Shown here piece after piece: positions 1 through 10,071 of a stretch of DNA of 64,000 nt. The translations under genes were made by a program, and so were the position numbers. The DNA lies in NCBI GenBank assembly GCA_903994365.1, contig CAJEXL010000002.1:81169-145168 (forward strand), read 5' to 3'. This DNA comes from an uncultured Chlorobiaceae bacterium (GTDB taxonomy: Bacteria > Bacteroidota > Chlorobiia > Chlorobiales > Chlorobiaceae). The notes beneath the pieces were generated by a model. The model saw only the letters and a list, made by a program, of their open reading frames with translations, had not been told where the DNA came from and did not search any database. How positions within the stretch are numbered: the stretch's first letter is position 1; each line of letters begins with the position of its first letter.

Positions 1-3000
1 GACCAACAATGTTGATCGTACCTTCACCGTCAATGGTCAAATTGTTGGCTTGCGCCGCAGTAAGAGTTAGCGCGTTGCCAGTCGTTACGTTAATAGAGCC
101 ACCCGAAATGTTAAGACCAGTGCCAAGAACGCTTAGATTCACAGCACCACTGATAACCAGCTTGCTTTCATCCAAATTAATGGCCAGGAGCCCACCTGCG
201 TTGAAAGTGACTGCACTGGTTATGGTCAGCGTGCTCGTGGCAGCAGCATTGGTATAATCAATCAGCCAATGGCTACCCGCATTAAGTGCAGGAGTAAGGC
301 TGTTGGCCGTACCCAGCGTAGCCGTGGTAACACCGTTACCGGTAATAAACCGGAAGGCGGCTTCAGACACTCCGTCATAGGTACCGTTTGCACCAAGGTC
401 ATCGCTGCTGTCGACCTGGGCAATTGTGCCCAGATTCAACGTACCATCAAATAGCGAAGCGTCAATGACGCTCAACTCATTACCCGCAACACCGGCGTTA
501 CTTACACCACCCAGTGTGATTGTGCCATTGAGCATATCACTGTTGGTAAAGGTCAGCTTCTGAGTATTATCCAACTGTAGCGCTGGACTGGCACCTGGTA
601 CCGTCAGTACACCGCTAAAGCCTGTTGCGTTGACATTCAAAGCAGTGATATCCGCATCAGTCGTCACAACGGACGCAATGTTGATGTCGTTTGCACCAGT
701 AACAGTCAATGTCGCTATTTTTGTTGGTGTTGCTGTGGTAGGTACATAACCATAGGTGATGTTTCCCACACTGAGCTTTGCACCCTCACCAGCACTATAA
801 TTTCCGAAATTGGACACTCCATAGGTATTCAAGTTAACGTTCAACAGGTCGAGACCATTAGAGGTACCAACACCGATGTTACCAACCGTGTTGATGTTGT
901 TCGGCTGTGCTGTTTCGCCTGCTTCAATAACACCATTGTTGTTATTGACGTACGTTTCAGAGGCTAGATAGTTTGGATTCTGATTACCATTTGGCAAGCT
1001 TATCGAAGCAGTATTACGACCTGTCAACGCCAGATGAGAGTCGATAGTCAACGTGCTGAATTGATCCGCACCAAGAGGGTTGTAACCCGATGCCGGAATG
1101 AGGTCATCGATCAACACGTTACCAACGGTGACTTGACCACCCAACACCATATCCAAACTGTGGAGGTGCTGCACTGGCGTACCGCCAATGTCGCTATAAG
1201 TCAGAGATCCAACTGTAGTGAAGTTGGAGAACTCCATTGTCCGGTTAAACCCTTCGGAGTTTAGCATGATGTTGAGTGCGCTCGCAGTAGCAAAGTCAAC
1301 CCGAAGAATAGTGCTTGGCAGGGTCGTGAACATATCCTCAACCTTGCCACCATAGCTATTAACCAACGCACTGCTGTAGATAAGACGGCCCAATTCAGAA
1401 TCGTACTTGCTGGTGTCGACCGGTGATGACATGGTGTTAAACAGCCATACTACGTTGGTGCTGCTGTTGCCAGTATCACCGAGTTGATCCATGAGATTAT
1501 CGTTATCACCCTGTACGCCAGGGGCTAAGAGGTCAGTATCATGCGTGTTGTCAGGGAATACCACAGTGATTGCGTTGTCTGCTTGCGCCACTGTTGCAAA
1601 ACGCACGGTTTGACCGGCAAGAGTTGCATCAGATGTGGAACGAGCCAACAGTTGAACGGTGAAGTCACCCAGGTTGGTTAAACTGGCGAGAGTCACGTCG
1701 TCTGTTGCCAATGATGCTTCGCCTGCAACCGTTGCAGCAATGCCACTCAAGTCATACGCAGCCGTACCGAGATTAATCAAGTGAACTTTCGGCACATCAT
1801 CAGCATGGTAGTTCGCGTTCATCGTATCGGTAATTACGTCAGTAGCAGCAATAATTTTCAAACCGCTGGCTTGGGAAGCCGTCATCGTCAAATCAACACC
1901 CTTGGCCAGAACAATGTTCTTCGTTCCCGTGACAGACAAATTCATACCAGTCAAGTCCATGCTCTGATCAACATACAACGTGGTGTTATTACCAAGCTTG
2001 ATATTCAGCGCACCAACATCACCTGTGTCATAGACAGCATCAAGATGGAACGCACTCCCAGCACCTGCGGAGCTGAAGTCGAAACTCCAACCTGCAGTAT
2101 CCGCATTATCATCTGTTCCACCCACGACACCGTCAGCACCTAAACCGGCCAAGATAGCGTCTGAAAGTGTCAGCGTTGTCGTTCCCGTACCAGCTTTAAA
2201 GGCAAAGGCCGCAGAATCGACACTATCAATAACTCCCAAATTCAATGCACCAGTCAAGCCAGAGGCATCAATGGACGACAGCGTACCCGAAGAGACACCT
2301 TCCGCATCAACAACGCCATTGACAGCATTCGTACCAAATGCCATAGCGCCAGTTCCCTTGAGCAGCAGAGTCTCGATTGAACCATCAATTGCGGCTGTTC
2401 CGCCGGTTACGGTAAATTGACCGGTGCCCTGGTTATCGATGGTCAGTGTATGAATGTCAGGGGTATTTACCGAATTACCATTATCATCATTGTCGCTCAC
2501 ATCCAAGCCGTGCATCGTCACAAGAGCTGAACCTTTGATGGTCAATGATGCACTCGCAGCATCATCTACCGAGGTAAAGATGATATCACCACCAGAATTG
2601 TAGGCACCTGTGGTCGCGTCGTATTCACCCAAAACGAGCTTCTGCGTCGCATCAACCGTAACATTGAGCAAGTTATTTTCAATTTTACTGCCTTCAATAT
2701 TTGGCCCGCCATCCGGATCCTCAGCAGTGAGGTTACCAGCAATGTTGTTGGTTGTAATTCCCTTGGAGTGAATGGTCACCGACTCAAGATAACGCTGAAT
2801 TGGATCTGTCGCTCCATTTGGTTTGAGCGTTGTGGAGAGATCCACATCGCCGTCAATCTTGCTGCCACCGCTCAACGTCAAATCGAGTGAGCGTACTTCC
2901 TGCATTTCTTGAATGTCATTGTACATCAGATAACCGGGTACTGAGACAGCCGTATCAACCACAACAATGCGGTTCGTTGCGGAGACAAAGCCCAGATCCA

Positions 3001-6000
3001 ATGAATCGGCATAGTATAACTCGGTTACTGAACTTGGTACGTTCAGCAGTATCTCTTCAACATTATTCCCGGCTACAAGGGTCGCAAGTGCCTTCAAGGT
3101 CGTCACACTGAAGCCAGAAGCATCAATCTGACCATCATCATCGGTGGCGTCCACTCCAGAAAACTTCAGCATCAAGGTGCTGTTAGTACCACCTGTTACA
3201 GCTCGTCCATCAGCCTGGGTGGAATTTACAAATGACAGGGTCTGACCATTGGCCAAAACAAACTCGACGATTTGCTTATCAGCAACACCGAGATCAGAGG
3301 GCAGTGTCAGTTCACCCGTAGAGCTATAGTTACCCATCGTCACTGCGCTGTCAGCCAGAGTGACATTAACCTTTGGCGCATTGGCATCCGTTCCTCCGGT
3401 AATACCCGCCAGATCGAATCCCTCTGTATCGCCTGTGATCGCAGGATCAGCAGCTCGCTCTATATCTGCTTGCTTCAGACCAGTTATGTTCACCGTGAAG
3501 CTGCTGACAGTACCATCACCGTCAGTATCCAAACCAACGATTGTACCGTTGCCTTTGAGCTGCTGGAATTGAGCAGCAGTCAGGTTCAGCGTACTGCCCT
3601 CTTGTACACGAATCTCTCCCACACCTGTCAGGTTCGTGGCAGTATTCAGCGTGACGTTGCCAGCAGCAATGGTGATGCTTGATACCGTAACGTTAGTGGC
3701 GGTGGTTGCGTCGAACTTCACTGAGCCAAACTCAACCAGACGAAGAGCTGCCGAGGTAGCTGTCAAACCATCATCCAGCACGTTTGCAGCACCCAAAGCC
3801 TCAAACTGCGCTTGAGTCAGGGTCACATCACCACCAAGACCATCAGTGGCAAGACCATTACCAAGGGTAATCTTGGTGATGCCCGTCAGAACATCGTCGG
3901 ACAGGTTCACAGTGTTATCATCACCAACAGAATCAGCAATGGTCAAAGCAATATGGCCACCTGTAAAACTAAGAGCGTCATTGTTGACTGGTTCAGTTGT
4001 CTCTTGATCAAGGTTCGCGGCATCAAGCGTCAGGCTTAAAGTTCCTGTGCCACTGTTCACCACGTTCAAGCCATCTACCTCATCATCGCTGGTGTCAACC
4101 ATTCCTACGTTCACATCGGCACTGTCAGTGACGGTCAGCTTGGCAACCTCGTTGTCATTCACGACAGACTCGAATATGATGCCATCGCGTATCGTCAGCG
4201 CTTGTTGAGCATTGATAGTCACATTCAGCAGGTTGTTGGTCGTTGCTTCATCAATACCCTGGGTCGTAATACCACCAATAAAGGCACCTGCCTTGCCTGT
4301 CAACAGATTCGTTTCAGTACCAGTCGAATTAATGGTCAACTTCTGCAGATGGCTGTGGATCTGTCCATTCTCATCATCAGAATCCAGCACCAGGTTACCA
4401 GTAATCTCAGTACCACCATTAAGGTTCAGGGTAAAGTTTCCTATTTCAGCGTTGTTTGCGGTTTTGTTGAAGACAATGTCGCCCATCGTCGTGGTTTTAG
4501 CCTCCATCGTGAAGGTCTGATCTTCTGCTACCACCTGGCCTGTACCGTTGTACATCACCTTGAGAACATCTGCAGGCAGATCATGGAACAAATCGTCAAC
4601 ATTCACACCGTCACCGATCAGTGAGGTCACAAACTTCAGGGTATCAACGTTAAAGCCAGAGGCATCAATAGTGGTATCAGCAACCGCTGACTCGGCTTGT
4701 GTAAACACCAGTGTGCTGCCAGTAGCACCAACAATATTTTTACCATGAGCATCAGCAAGAGTTGGCAACGTTAACGTATGTCCACCAACGTTAATGGTAT
4801 CAACACCCGTCAGGTCGGTGATGATGGCCGGATCGACAGCGTTGTCATCAGCCGGGAAGATGACGGTTTCGGCAAGAGTAATGGTGAGCGTTGCTGCAGT
4901 AATATTTGATGTATCAAAACCGTTATCCACATCCGCCTGGGTCAGGCCCGTGATATTAACGGTGAAGTTTGTATCATCGGCACCAGTAATAGTGCCGTTG
5001 CCCAGTTGTTCAAACTGCTTGGCGCTCAAGTTCAGCACCATCCCCTCTGGAACGGTCAACGAGTCAAAACCCGTCAGGTCAGTATCTGTATGGAGCGTAA
5101 CCACACCATCCACACCCTTGTCTAACAACGTGACTTCGCCACGAGAAATACCAGTGGTGAGGATAGAGGCTGTATACAGTTGATTATCGAGGCCAACCAT
5201 GTTGAGGGTCGCCTGATCACCAGCGTCCTTCACGGTGATGTGGGATGCACCGATAGTTGCCAATTGGTCGAAATTCAGGGTAAGAGAAGTGTGATCAGCG
5301 AAAGCATCGCCATCAATGACGATACCGCTGACGTGAATGAGGGTCGCCTCGCTCAAATCAACATGCAGACCAACAGCAATCGCGAGATTGACAAGCCCCG
5401 CACCACCATCAATATCGACAGATGCACCCTGTGCAAATTCATGAACAATGGTCAGAGTATTGCCACCTTTTGCACCGTCGAAAGTGAAGTCGCCATTTGC
5501 ATCAACAGTCGCAGCAAAAGTACCCTCTACAGCAGAGGCATTAACCGTTAACTGTTCCTGAATTCCATCCGTTGATACCACATTCTCCAAAGCCTTACTG
5601 ACAACCACATCATCAGCAGAACTGAAATTCAACGTCTTGACTGCATCGCCAGCTATCTTGTCTATGGTCGCATCTGCGCCAACAACATTAATAGTAACAG
5701 CTTCTGCATTGTTAACAGTAATGCCATAAGCCCTGAATGCACGAACGTCACCAGCCACAGAGTGGTCAATGGTCACCACGGCTTGAGCTTCAAGGAATTC
5801 GTAACTCGCCTCCAGCTCACCAATATTTGAAGTCCCAACAGGGCCATCAATACTCTTTTTGGTACCACCTTGCAGTTCGAAGTCAACATCTGTACCAACA
5901 TGATCTACCTTCAAAACAGCGTTGTAGTTACCACGCAGACCTATCACTGCGAGGTCTTCCGTGCGCTCGCCAAGGTTGACGACAGCGGTTTCTTTTACTC

Positions 6001-9000
6001 CGCCATTGTCTACGAATTGGCCATTTACAACTTTGTCTTTAAGAATATCATTGATGTCGGTCACAATGTACTTGCTCACTCCAGTGGAGACCAAACCATC
6101 TGGAACATCATCACCATCTTCATCTACAGCGCCAACGGCGGGATTTTTATCAACCTTGTCCTTATTATCCAACTTAACATAGAGGGTCGCATCACCCACG
6201 CTCTCGGCGTTACCACGAATCTGCTTGACATCCTGGAACTCGGCAATAGTCAGGTTATTGGCACCCGCTTCCAGTGCAGAGAAATCAACAGTGAAACCTT
6301 CACCGAGGTTGATATCACCAGTGAAGTTGATCTCCTGGTCTCCAATGATTTGCAGGTTGTTGTGCAGAGATGAAGTGAACGCAGCTTGAGTCACTGGAAG
6401 GAGTTGATCTGTGACATCCAGAGTCAACACAACTTCAGCATCTGCATCAGCAGGACGATCCCAGCCGTTAACCTGTGACTTGACGGAGACATTGTACCAT
6501 TTACCATCTGCTGCCTTGAAATCGTCGGAGAGGGAACCACCGTAGTAGGTGGTACCGTCAATCACGGTACTGACATTGTCGCTGGTGTTGAACGGGTCGA
6601 AGTTCAAGCCGCCGCCAGTAATCAGCACATTACCGCTAACTGCATCGGTATTGCCGTCGCGTGCCAATGTAATGCCTTGCTGGGCAACATGTGCATGAAG
6701 TTGCTCAGCGGTCGCCGTCAGCGTGACACCGTCATTGAGTTCCAGGAAAAGATCCACGTTACGAGCCAGATCATCTACACCGAGAGCCGTCAGCGAGGTG
6801 CTTTCTGTAACGATGATCTTGATGAAGGCATGAGTGTTGAAGAGGGAGCCATCAACAGCAAAAGCATCGGCGCCAATGGCCTTGAATTGATCTGACGTCA
6901 GAGTCAGCATTGCGCTCGATGAAACGTTGTTATCGTTGTTATCGTTGGCTTGTGGCGATGTGGAATAATTTGTGTTATCGTCGTCAAGGATAACCTTTGT
7001 GATATCAGCGTTTTGCAGGTCAACAGCCTGCAGGTCAGCGGTGGTATTCACAAACAGCGTGATATTCTCACCAGTAATCGACGAACCTTCGTGCGCGACG
7101 ATGAAACCATCGCCCATATTTGTTTCGGTCTGGGTGGCTCCAAGGTTAATAGTTGCACTGCCTGTACCTGTATTGACGTTAAGAAGTGCACCATTCGGGG
7201 CCGCAGCATAATCGTTGTCGGTACCAAAGATAGTGATAACGTCGTTACCAGCGCCAGTGTCGATGGTCAGCTTGTCAGCCGCAACATGGATTACGTCGTC
7301 GCCAGTTCCGGTGGTAATGGTGACGTTGCCGGAACTCAGCACGTCGATGTCGTTCCCGCCATTACCGACGGTGATGGCAACATCACCCTCAGAGTTCAGA
7401 GTTTGTGCAAAATTTTGCTCAACATCTATGACGTTCTTGCCGTCGCCCAACATCACAACAATGTTGGGAACAACATCAGCCGTGTAATCAAGATCGGTCC
7501 TACTTGCGATCGGATTGGAGATAATTTCAACCGTGTTGTTGCCATCGCCAGCTTCAAGGGCCAATGCGCCAACAGAGAGTTCAAAATTGTTGTTGCCGTT
7601 ACCTGTTGTAATATTAGCCAACCTTGCCATCACTTCATAGTTGCTGTTACCGTCAGCATCGGTGATGTTCGCAGTGTAGGTCTCAACATTGTAGTGGTTG
7701 TTACCTGCATGATCAATGATCGTCACCGACTCATCGTCAGCAGACTCAATGGCCATGGTCGTAACATGGAAGGTGTCGTCAGCACTGCTACCCTTGAAGG
7801 TGACATTCTGCGAACCAGTCAGTGTCAGGTCAACGCCTCCAGTGTTTTCACTGGCATCGATCAAGACGGGCTGTCCTCTGTGAAGAAGATTTAAACTACC
7901 ATTCAGATCTTGATCAACTCCGAATGCGCCGGTACCCTTGATGTAGAGAGTGCTGACCGAACCACCTGCAAAGAATTGGTGCAAGTGGTTTCCAGCACCC
8001 TGACTGTCAATAGTAAGTACAGATGCATTTTGCAGCAAATTGATGTCAGCATTGACATCACCCACTAACAGCTCCACATTCAGCGTTCCGGTTTGACCCT
8101 GGCCATACTGAATTGTCGTATCTCCACTGTTGAAACTACCCTCCAGACGCAGGGTGGCTGCGTTGCAAACACCGACGATGTTGAGGTTACCGGAATAATC
8201 GCTACCGCCAGAAACTGTATCATTTCCATTTGACCCGTCACTCACGACCAACCTCTGTATGGAAGTGGCGTTACTCAGGTCGATCCAACTGTCTTGACCA
8301 ACGGGAGCACTCGGAATCGTGAAACCATTGCCGTTGATATTGGTGTTATCTATGTTGCCGTCATTAGTATGATCAGCGGCATCAGCGGCGGCATCAACAG
8401 GGGCAGCAGAAGTGGTGTAAAAATTCGGCAGATCGGTAACGCGAACTTCCTGAATGTTCAACAATTCGGCTGGCTGGGCGTATGTACCCTTGGCATCGAT
8501 TTTCAGGATATTGTAGCCTGTACCACCGTCAATGTAAGCCTGGTGCAGCAGCTCAAGACGACCCGCCACGATGGTATCATCTCCGGCAGTGGTGTAACCT
8601 TGCTCCAGAGTCCCGCCGTTGTTTATAAATGGTGTCAGTTTGATAGGCTGCAGAGAGGCCTCAGTCGCAGGAGTACCACCCACCAACACTTCGTGCAAGC
8701 GGCTGTTGCCGTTCTTGTCGAACAGCAGATTGTTCAGGAAAGCGAAATATTCCGTACCCAGTTTGGCTTCAGCATTCAGGATGGTACCATCAGCAAAACT
8801 GATGGTCAGCATATTAGCGGAACTATTGGCGTCACCGGATGTGGCGTCCATTTGACCGGCAAGCGGATTACTGAGTGAGAGGCTGGTCACATTCTGGAAT
8901 GGATCTTGACCATTGTTGGCATCAATCAATCCCAATTGTTTGAAATCAAGACCAGTGATGTTGGTAAGGAAGGTAAGCAGTTCCGAAACAGGAATGCCTC

Positions 9001-9718
9001 CATCTACCGCAGACCCGGCTTCTTCACCAATACCGTTAGGATTGTATCCCCAGTACAGAACCTTCTCGCCTGCAACAGCTTCATTGCCAGCAACCACGCT
9101 TTCCGTAAGCGTGTAGAGGTGACCGATATCCCCACCGACAATTACTCTCTCTCCTGCAGGGACATCGGTAACAACAATACCTTCATATTTGCCATTGGAC
9201 TCGTAATGAGCCAAAGCTGTCAATCCTATACTATTAAAAAACGCATGAAGATCAGTAACAGTTTTGGCACCCCACTCAGCTTGGCTTACAGGATCAGCCT
9301 GCAACAAGAGGAGTTTCGATGCAAAGTAGGAAGATTCATCGAATGAATTTGAAGGATTGATACCTTCTGCGGAACCGTACTGGAGATAGTGCTGGTAGAC
9401 ATCACCACTCCACGCAGCCTTGAATGCAGCCTCAGCTTCATCAATTGATGCGTAGGCGTTTGTGTGGGTAAGCAGCCCGTCGTTATAAAGTAATGTCGCT
9501 TTAGCACGCGAATATTCAGCGGCATTAAAATACTCATTAGGAGAGAGATTCTCCCGATGACCCCATTCCATGTAATGCGATTCAGGAGTAAATCCTGCAT
9601 TGGTGAGTGCAACCCTGAGGTCTGCAGTACTTTTGCCTACCCATTCACTTGACTGCGACTGTAAACTTTTCAGCTTAACGCCAAGATAATAGGTTTCGTT
9701 GAATCCTTGTAAACTCAT
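1..9718 (-). CDS. Giant repetitive RTX-like surface/secreted protein (3' end outside window)
   Basis: The minus-strand frame opens at ATG 9718, with AAAGGA about nine bases upstream, and stays open for 3239 codons to the window edge; no stop was met when it was read through. The N-terminus has two related segments starting near residues 6 (FNETYYLGVKLKSLQ) and 124 (FDESSYFASKLLLLQ), each ending in an HY..-type motif. There is no classical signal peptide. Residues about 745-840 hold glycine/aspartate repeats (GTGDDVIHV, GAGNDVITIFG) like calcium-binding RTX nonapeptides. The remainder is Asp/Asn/Thr/Val-rich beta-strand sequence with long repeat units (IDASGFNV near 1682, IDASGFSV near 2198, a diverged unit near 2783) and LTAAQF/NITGL motifs. 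Cysteine is almost absent. RTX proteins are normally exported by type I secretion and bind calcium outside the cell; an adhesin or S-layer-like role is inferred. The C-terminal secretion signal would lie beyond base 1. Function is unproven. Confidence 0.85.
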   Translation of the reverse strand, partial: MSLQGFNETYYLGVKLKSLQSQSSEWVGKSTADLRVALTNAGFTPESHYMEWGHRENLSPNEYFNAAEYSRAKATLLYNDGLLTHTNAYASIDEAEAAFKAAWSGDVYQHYLQYGSAEGINPSNSFDESSYFASKLLLLQADPVSQAEWGAKTVTDLHAFFNSIGLTALAHYESNGKYEGIVVTDVPAGERVIVGGDIGHLYTLTESVVAGNEAVAGEKVLYWGYNPNGIGEEAGSAVDGGIPVSELLTFLTNITGLDFKQLGLIDANNGQDPFQNVTSLSLSNPLAGQMDATSGDANSSANMLTISFADGTILNAEAKLGTEYFAFLNNLLFDKNGNSRLHEVLVGGTPATEASLQPIKLTPFINNGGTLEQGYTTAGDDTIVAGRLELLHQAYIDGGTGYNILKIDAKGTYAQPAELLNIQEVRVTDLPNFYTTSAAPVDAAADAADHTNDGNIDNTNINGNGFTIPSAPVGQDSWIDLSNATSIQRLVVSDGSNGNDTVSGGSDYSGNLNIVGVCNAATLRLEGSFNSGDTTIQYGQGQTGTLNVELLVGDVNADINLLQNASVLTIDSQGAGNHLHQFFAGGSVSTLYIKGTGAFGVDQDLNGSLNLLHRGQPVLIDASENTGGVDLTLTGSQNVTFKGSSADDTFHVTTMAIESADDESVTIIDHAGNNHYNVETYTANITDADGNSNYEVMARLANITTGNGNNNFELSVGALALEAGDGNNTVEIISNPIASRTDLDYTADVVPNIVVMLGDGKNVIDVEQNFAQTLNSEGDVAITVGNGGNDIDVLSSGNVTITTGTGDDVIHVAADKLTIDTGAGNDVITIFGTDNDYAAAPNGALLNVNTGTGSATINLGATQTETNMGDGFIVAHEGSSITGENITLFVNTTADLQAVDLQNADITKVILDDDNTNYSTSPQANDNNDNNVSSSAMLTLTSDQFKAIGADAFAVDGSLFNTHAFIKIIVTESTSLTALGVDDLARNVDLFLELNDGVTLTATAEQLHAHVAQQGITLARDGNTDAVSGNVLITGGGLNFDPFNTSDNVSTVIDGTTYYGGSLSDDFKAADGKWYNVSVKSQVNGWDRPADADAEVVLTLDVTDQLLPVTQAAFTSSLHNNLQIIGDQEINFTGDINLGEGFTVDFSALEAGANNLTIAEFQDVKQIRGNAESVGDATLYVKLDNKDKVDKNPAVGAVDEDGDDVPDGLVSTGVSKYIVTDINDILKDKVVNGQFVDNGGVKETAVVNLGERTEDLAVIGLRGNYNAVLKVDHVGTDVDFELQGGTKKSIDGPVGTSNIGELEASYEFLEAQAVVTIDHSVAGDVRAFRAYGITVNNAEAVTINVVGADATIDKIAGDAVKTLNFSSADDVVVSKALENVVSTDGIQEQLTVNASAVEGTFAATVDANGDFTFDGAKGGNTLTIVHEFAQGASVDIDGGAGLVNLAIAVGLHVDLSEATLIHVSGIVIDGDAFADHTSLTLNFDQLATIGASHITVKDAGDQATLNMVGLDNQLYTASILTTGISRGEVTLLDKGVDGVVTLHTDTDLTGFDSLTVPEGMVLNLSAKQFEQLGNGTITGADDTNFTVNITGLTQADVDNGFDTSNITAATLTITLAETVIFPADDNAVDPAIITDLTGVDTINVGGHTLTLPTLADAHGKNIVGATGSTLVFTQAESAVADTTIDASGFNVDTLKFVTSLIGDGVNVDDLFHDLPADVLKVMYNGTGQVVAEDQTFTMEAKTTTMGDIVFNKTANNAEIGNFTLNLNGGTEITGNLVLDSDDENGQIHSHLQKLTINSTGTETNLLTGKAGAFIGGITTQGIDEATTNNLLNVTINAQQALTIRDGIIFESVVNDNEVAKLTVTDSADVNVGMVDTSDDEVDGLNVVNSGTGTLSLTLDAANLDQETTEPVNNDALSFTGGHIALTIADSVGDDNTVNLSDDVLTGITKITLGNGLATDGLGGDVTLTQAQFEALGAANVLDDGLTATSAALRLVEFGSVKFDATTATNVTVSSITIAAGNVTLNTATNLTGVGEIRVQEGSTLNLTAAQFQQLKGNGTIVGLDTDGDGTVSSFTVNITGLKQADIERAADPAITGDTEGFDLAGITGGTDANAPKVNVTLADSAVTMGNYSSTGELTLPSDLGVADKQIVEFVLANGQTLSFVNSTQADGRAVTGGTNSTLMLKFSGVDATDDDGQIDASGFSVTTLKALATLVAGNNVEEILLNVPSSVTELYYADSLDLGFVSATNRIVVVDTAVSVPGYLMYNDIQEMQEVRSLDLTLSGGSKIDGDVDLSTTLKPNGATDPIQRYLESVTIHSKGITTNNIAGNLTAEDPDGGPNIEGSKIENNLLNVTVDATQKLVLGEYDATTGAYNSGGDIIFTSVDDAASASLTIKGSALVTMHGLDVSDNDDNGNSVNTPDIHTLTIDNQGTGQFTVTGGTAAIDGSIETLLLKGTGAMAFGTNAVNGVVDAEGVSSGTLSSIDASGLTGALNLGVIDSVDSAAFAFKAGTGTTTLTLSDAILAGLGADGVVGGTDDNADTAGWSFDFSSAGAGSAFHLDAVYDTGDVGALNIKLGNNTTLYVDQSMDLTGMNLSVTGTKNIVLAKGVDLTMTASQASGLKIIAATDVITDTMNANYHADDVPKVHLINLGTAAYDLSGIAATVAGEASLATDDVTLASLTNLGDFTVQLLARSTSDATLAGQTVRFATVAQADNAITVVFPDNTHDTDLLAPGVQGDNDNLMDQLGDTGNSSTNVVWLFNTMSSPVDTSKYDSELGRLIYSSALVNSYGGKVEDMFTTLPSTILRVDFATASALNIMLNSEGFNRTMEFSNFTTVGSLTYSDIGGTPVQHLHSLDMVLGGQVTVGNVLIDDLIPASGYNPLGADQFSTLTIDSHLALTGRNTASISLPNGNQNPNYLASETYVNNNNGVIEAGETAQPNNINTVGNIGVGTSNGLDLLNVNLNTYGVSNFGNYSAGEGAKLSVGNITYGYVPTTATPTKIATLTVTGANDINIASVVTTDADITALNVNATGFSGVLTVPGASPALQLDNTQKLTFTNSDMLNGTITLGGVSNAGVAGNELSVIDASLFDGTLNLGTIAQVDSSDDLGANGTYDGVSEAAFRFITGNGVTTATLGTANSLTPALNAGSHWLIDYTNAAATSTLTITSAVTFNAGGLLAINLDESKLVISGAVNLSVLGTGLNISGGSINVTTGNALTLTAAQANNLTIDGEGTINIVG
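1300..5200 (-). repeat. Long in-gene repeat units of about 1.5-1.8 kb
   Basis: Within the giant gene the same order of motifs recurs: an LTG...L.LTAAQF.QL.GNGTI segment, an FTVNITGL.QAD segment, a segment with IDASGF and a ...NVDDLFHDLP-like stretch, then NNLLNVT. Anchors lie near bases 4660, 3115 and 1360, giving unit spacings of about 516 and 585 residues. The units are diverged, so this is old duplication rather than recent copying. Confidence 0.6.
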
Positions 9719-9889
9719 GGCTTCAATTCCTTTATTGATTTTGATTTATGCCGATGTAATAAAATAACCTCTCGTAACTTTGAGTATTATTGAAAAGTAC
9801 CCTTTTTTTTTCGAAATAAAAGTTTTTCCTGTAAGTTTCAACAAGCTCACTATGATTACTCTCCTTGAACCATAGTTCACCTTTTTGCG

Positions 9890-9907
9890 TGATAAGCATA
9901 ATTATCA
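9890..9907. promoter_or_regulatory. CRP/FNR-spaced palindrome upstream of ccoN
   Basis: TGATAA-gcataa-TTATCA is a perfect six-base palindrome with a six-base spacer, the geometry of CRP/FNR-family operators, although the half sites are not the classical TGTGA or TTGAT. It lies in the 353-base divergent spacer (9719-10071) between the giant gene and ccoN, about 165 bases before ccoN. A role in oxygen control is inferred only. Apart from this and a strong ccoN ribosome site (GGAGGAAGGCT), I see no gene in the spacer. Confidence 0.35.
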
Positions 9908-10071
9908 GAGTGAGTATTACACCGCTGAATGTAACATTGCAATCACTTTTGTCCATCCAGAAACTCATGCGAACCACGGTTCAGCCCCCCTCCTGCATGA
10001 GATTTCCCTGACAACTTTCGATATTTCTCATTACATTCCCCTATAACCAAAAAACGATCTGGAGGAAGGCT

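Noticed and set aside
9..9346. Many plus-strand open frames of 60-314 codons across the first 9.3 kb
   Set aside because: They are shadows of the minus-strand giant gene, with no ribosome sites or domain patterns.
9732..9977. Minus-strand 81-codon frame in the divergent spacer
   Set aside because: Low-complexity, no family pattern, no ribosome site, and it covers the likely regulatory region.
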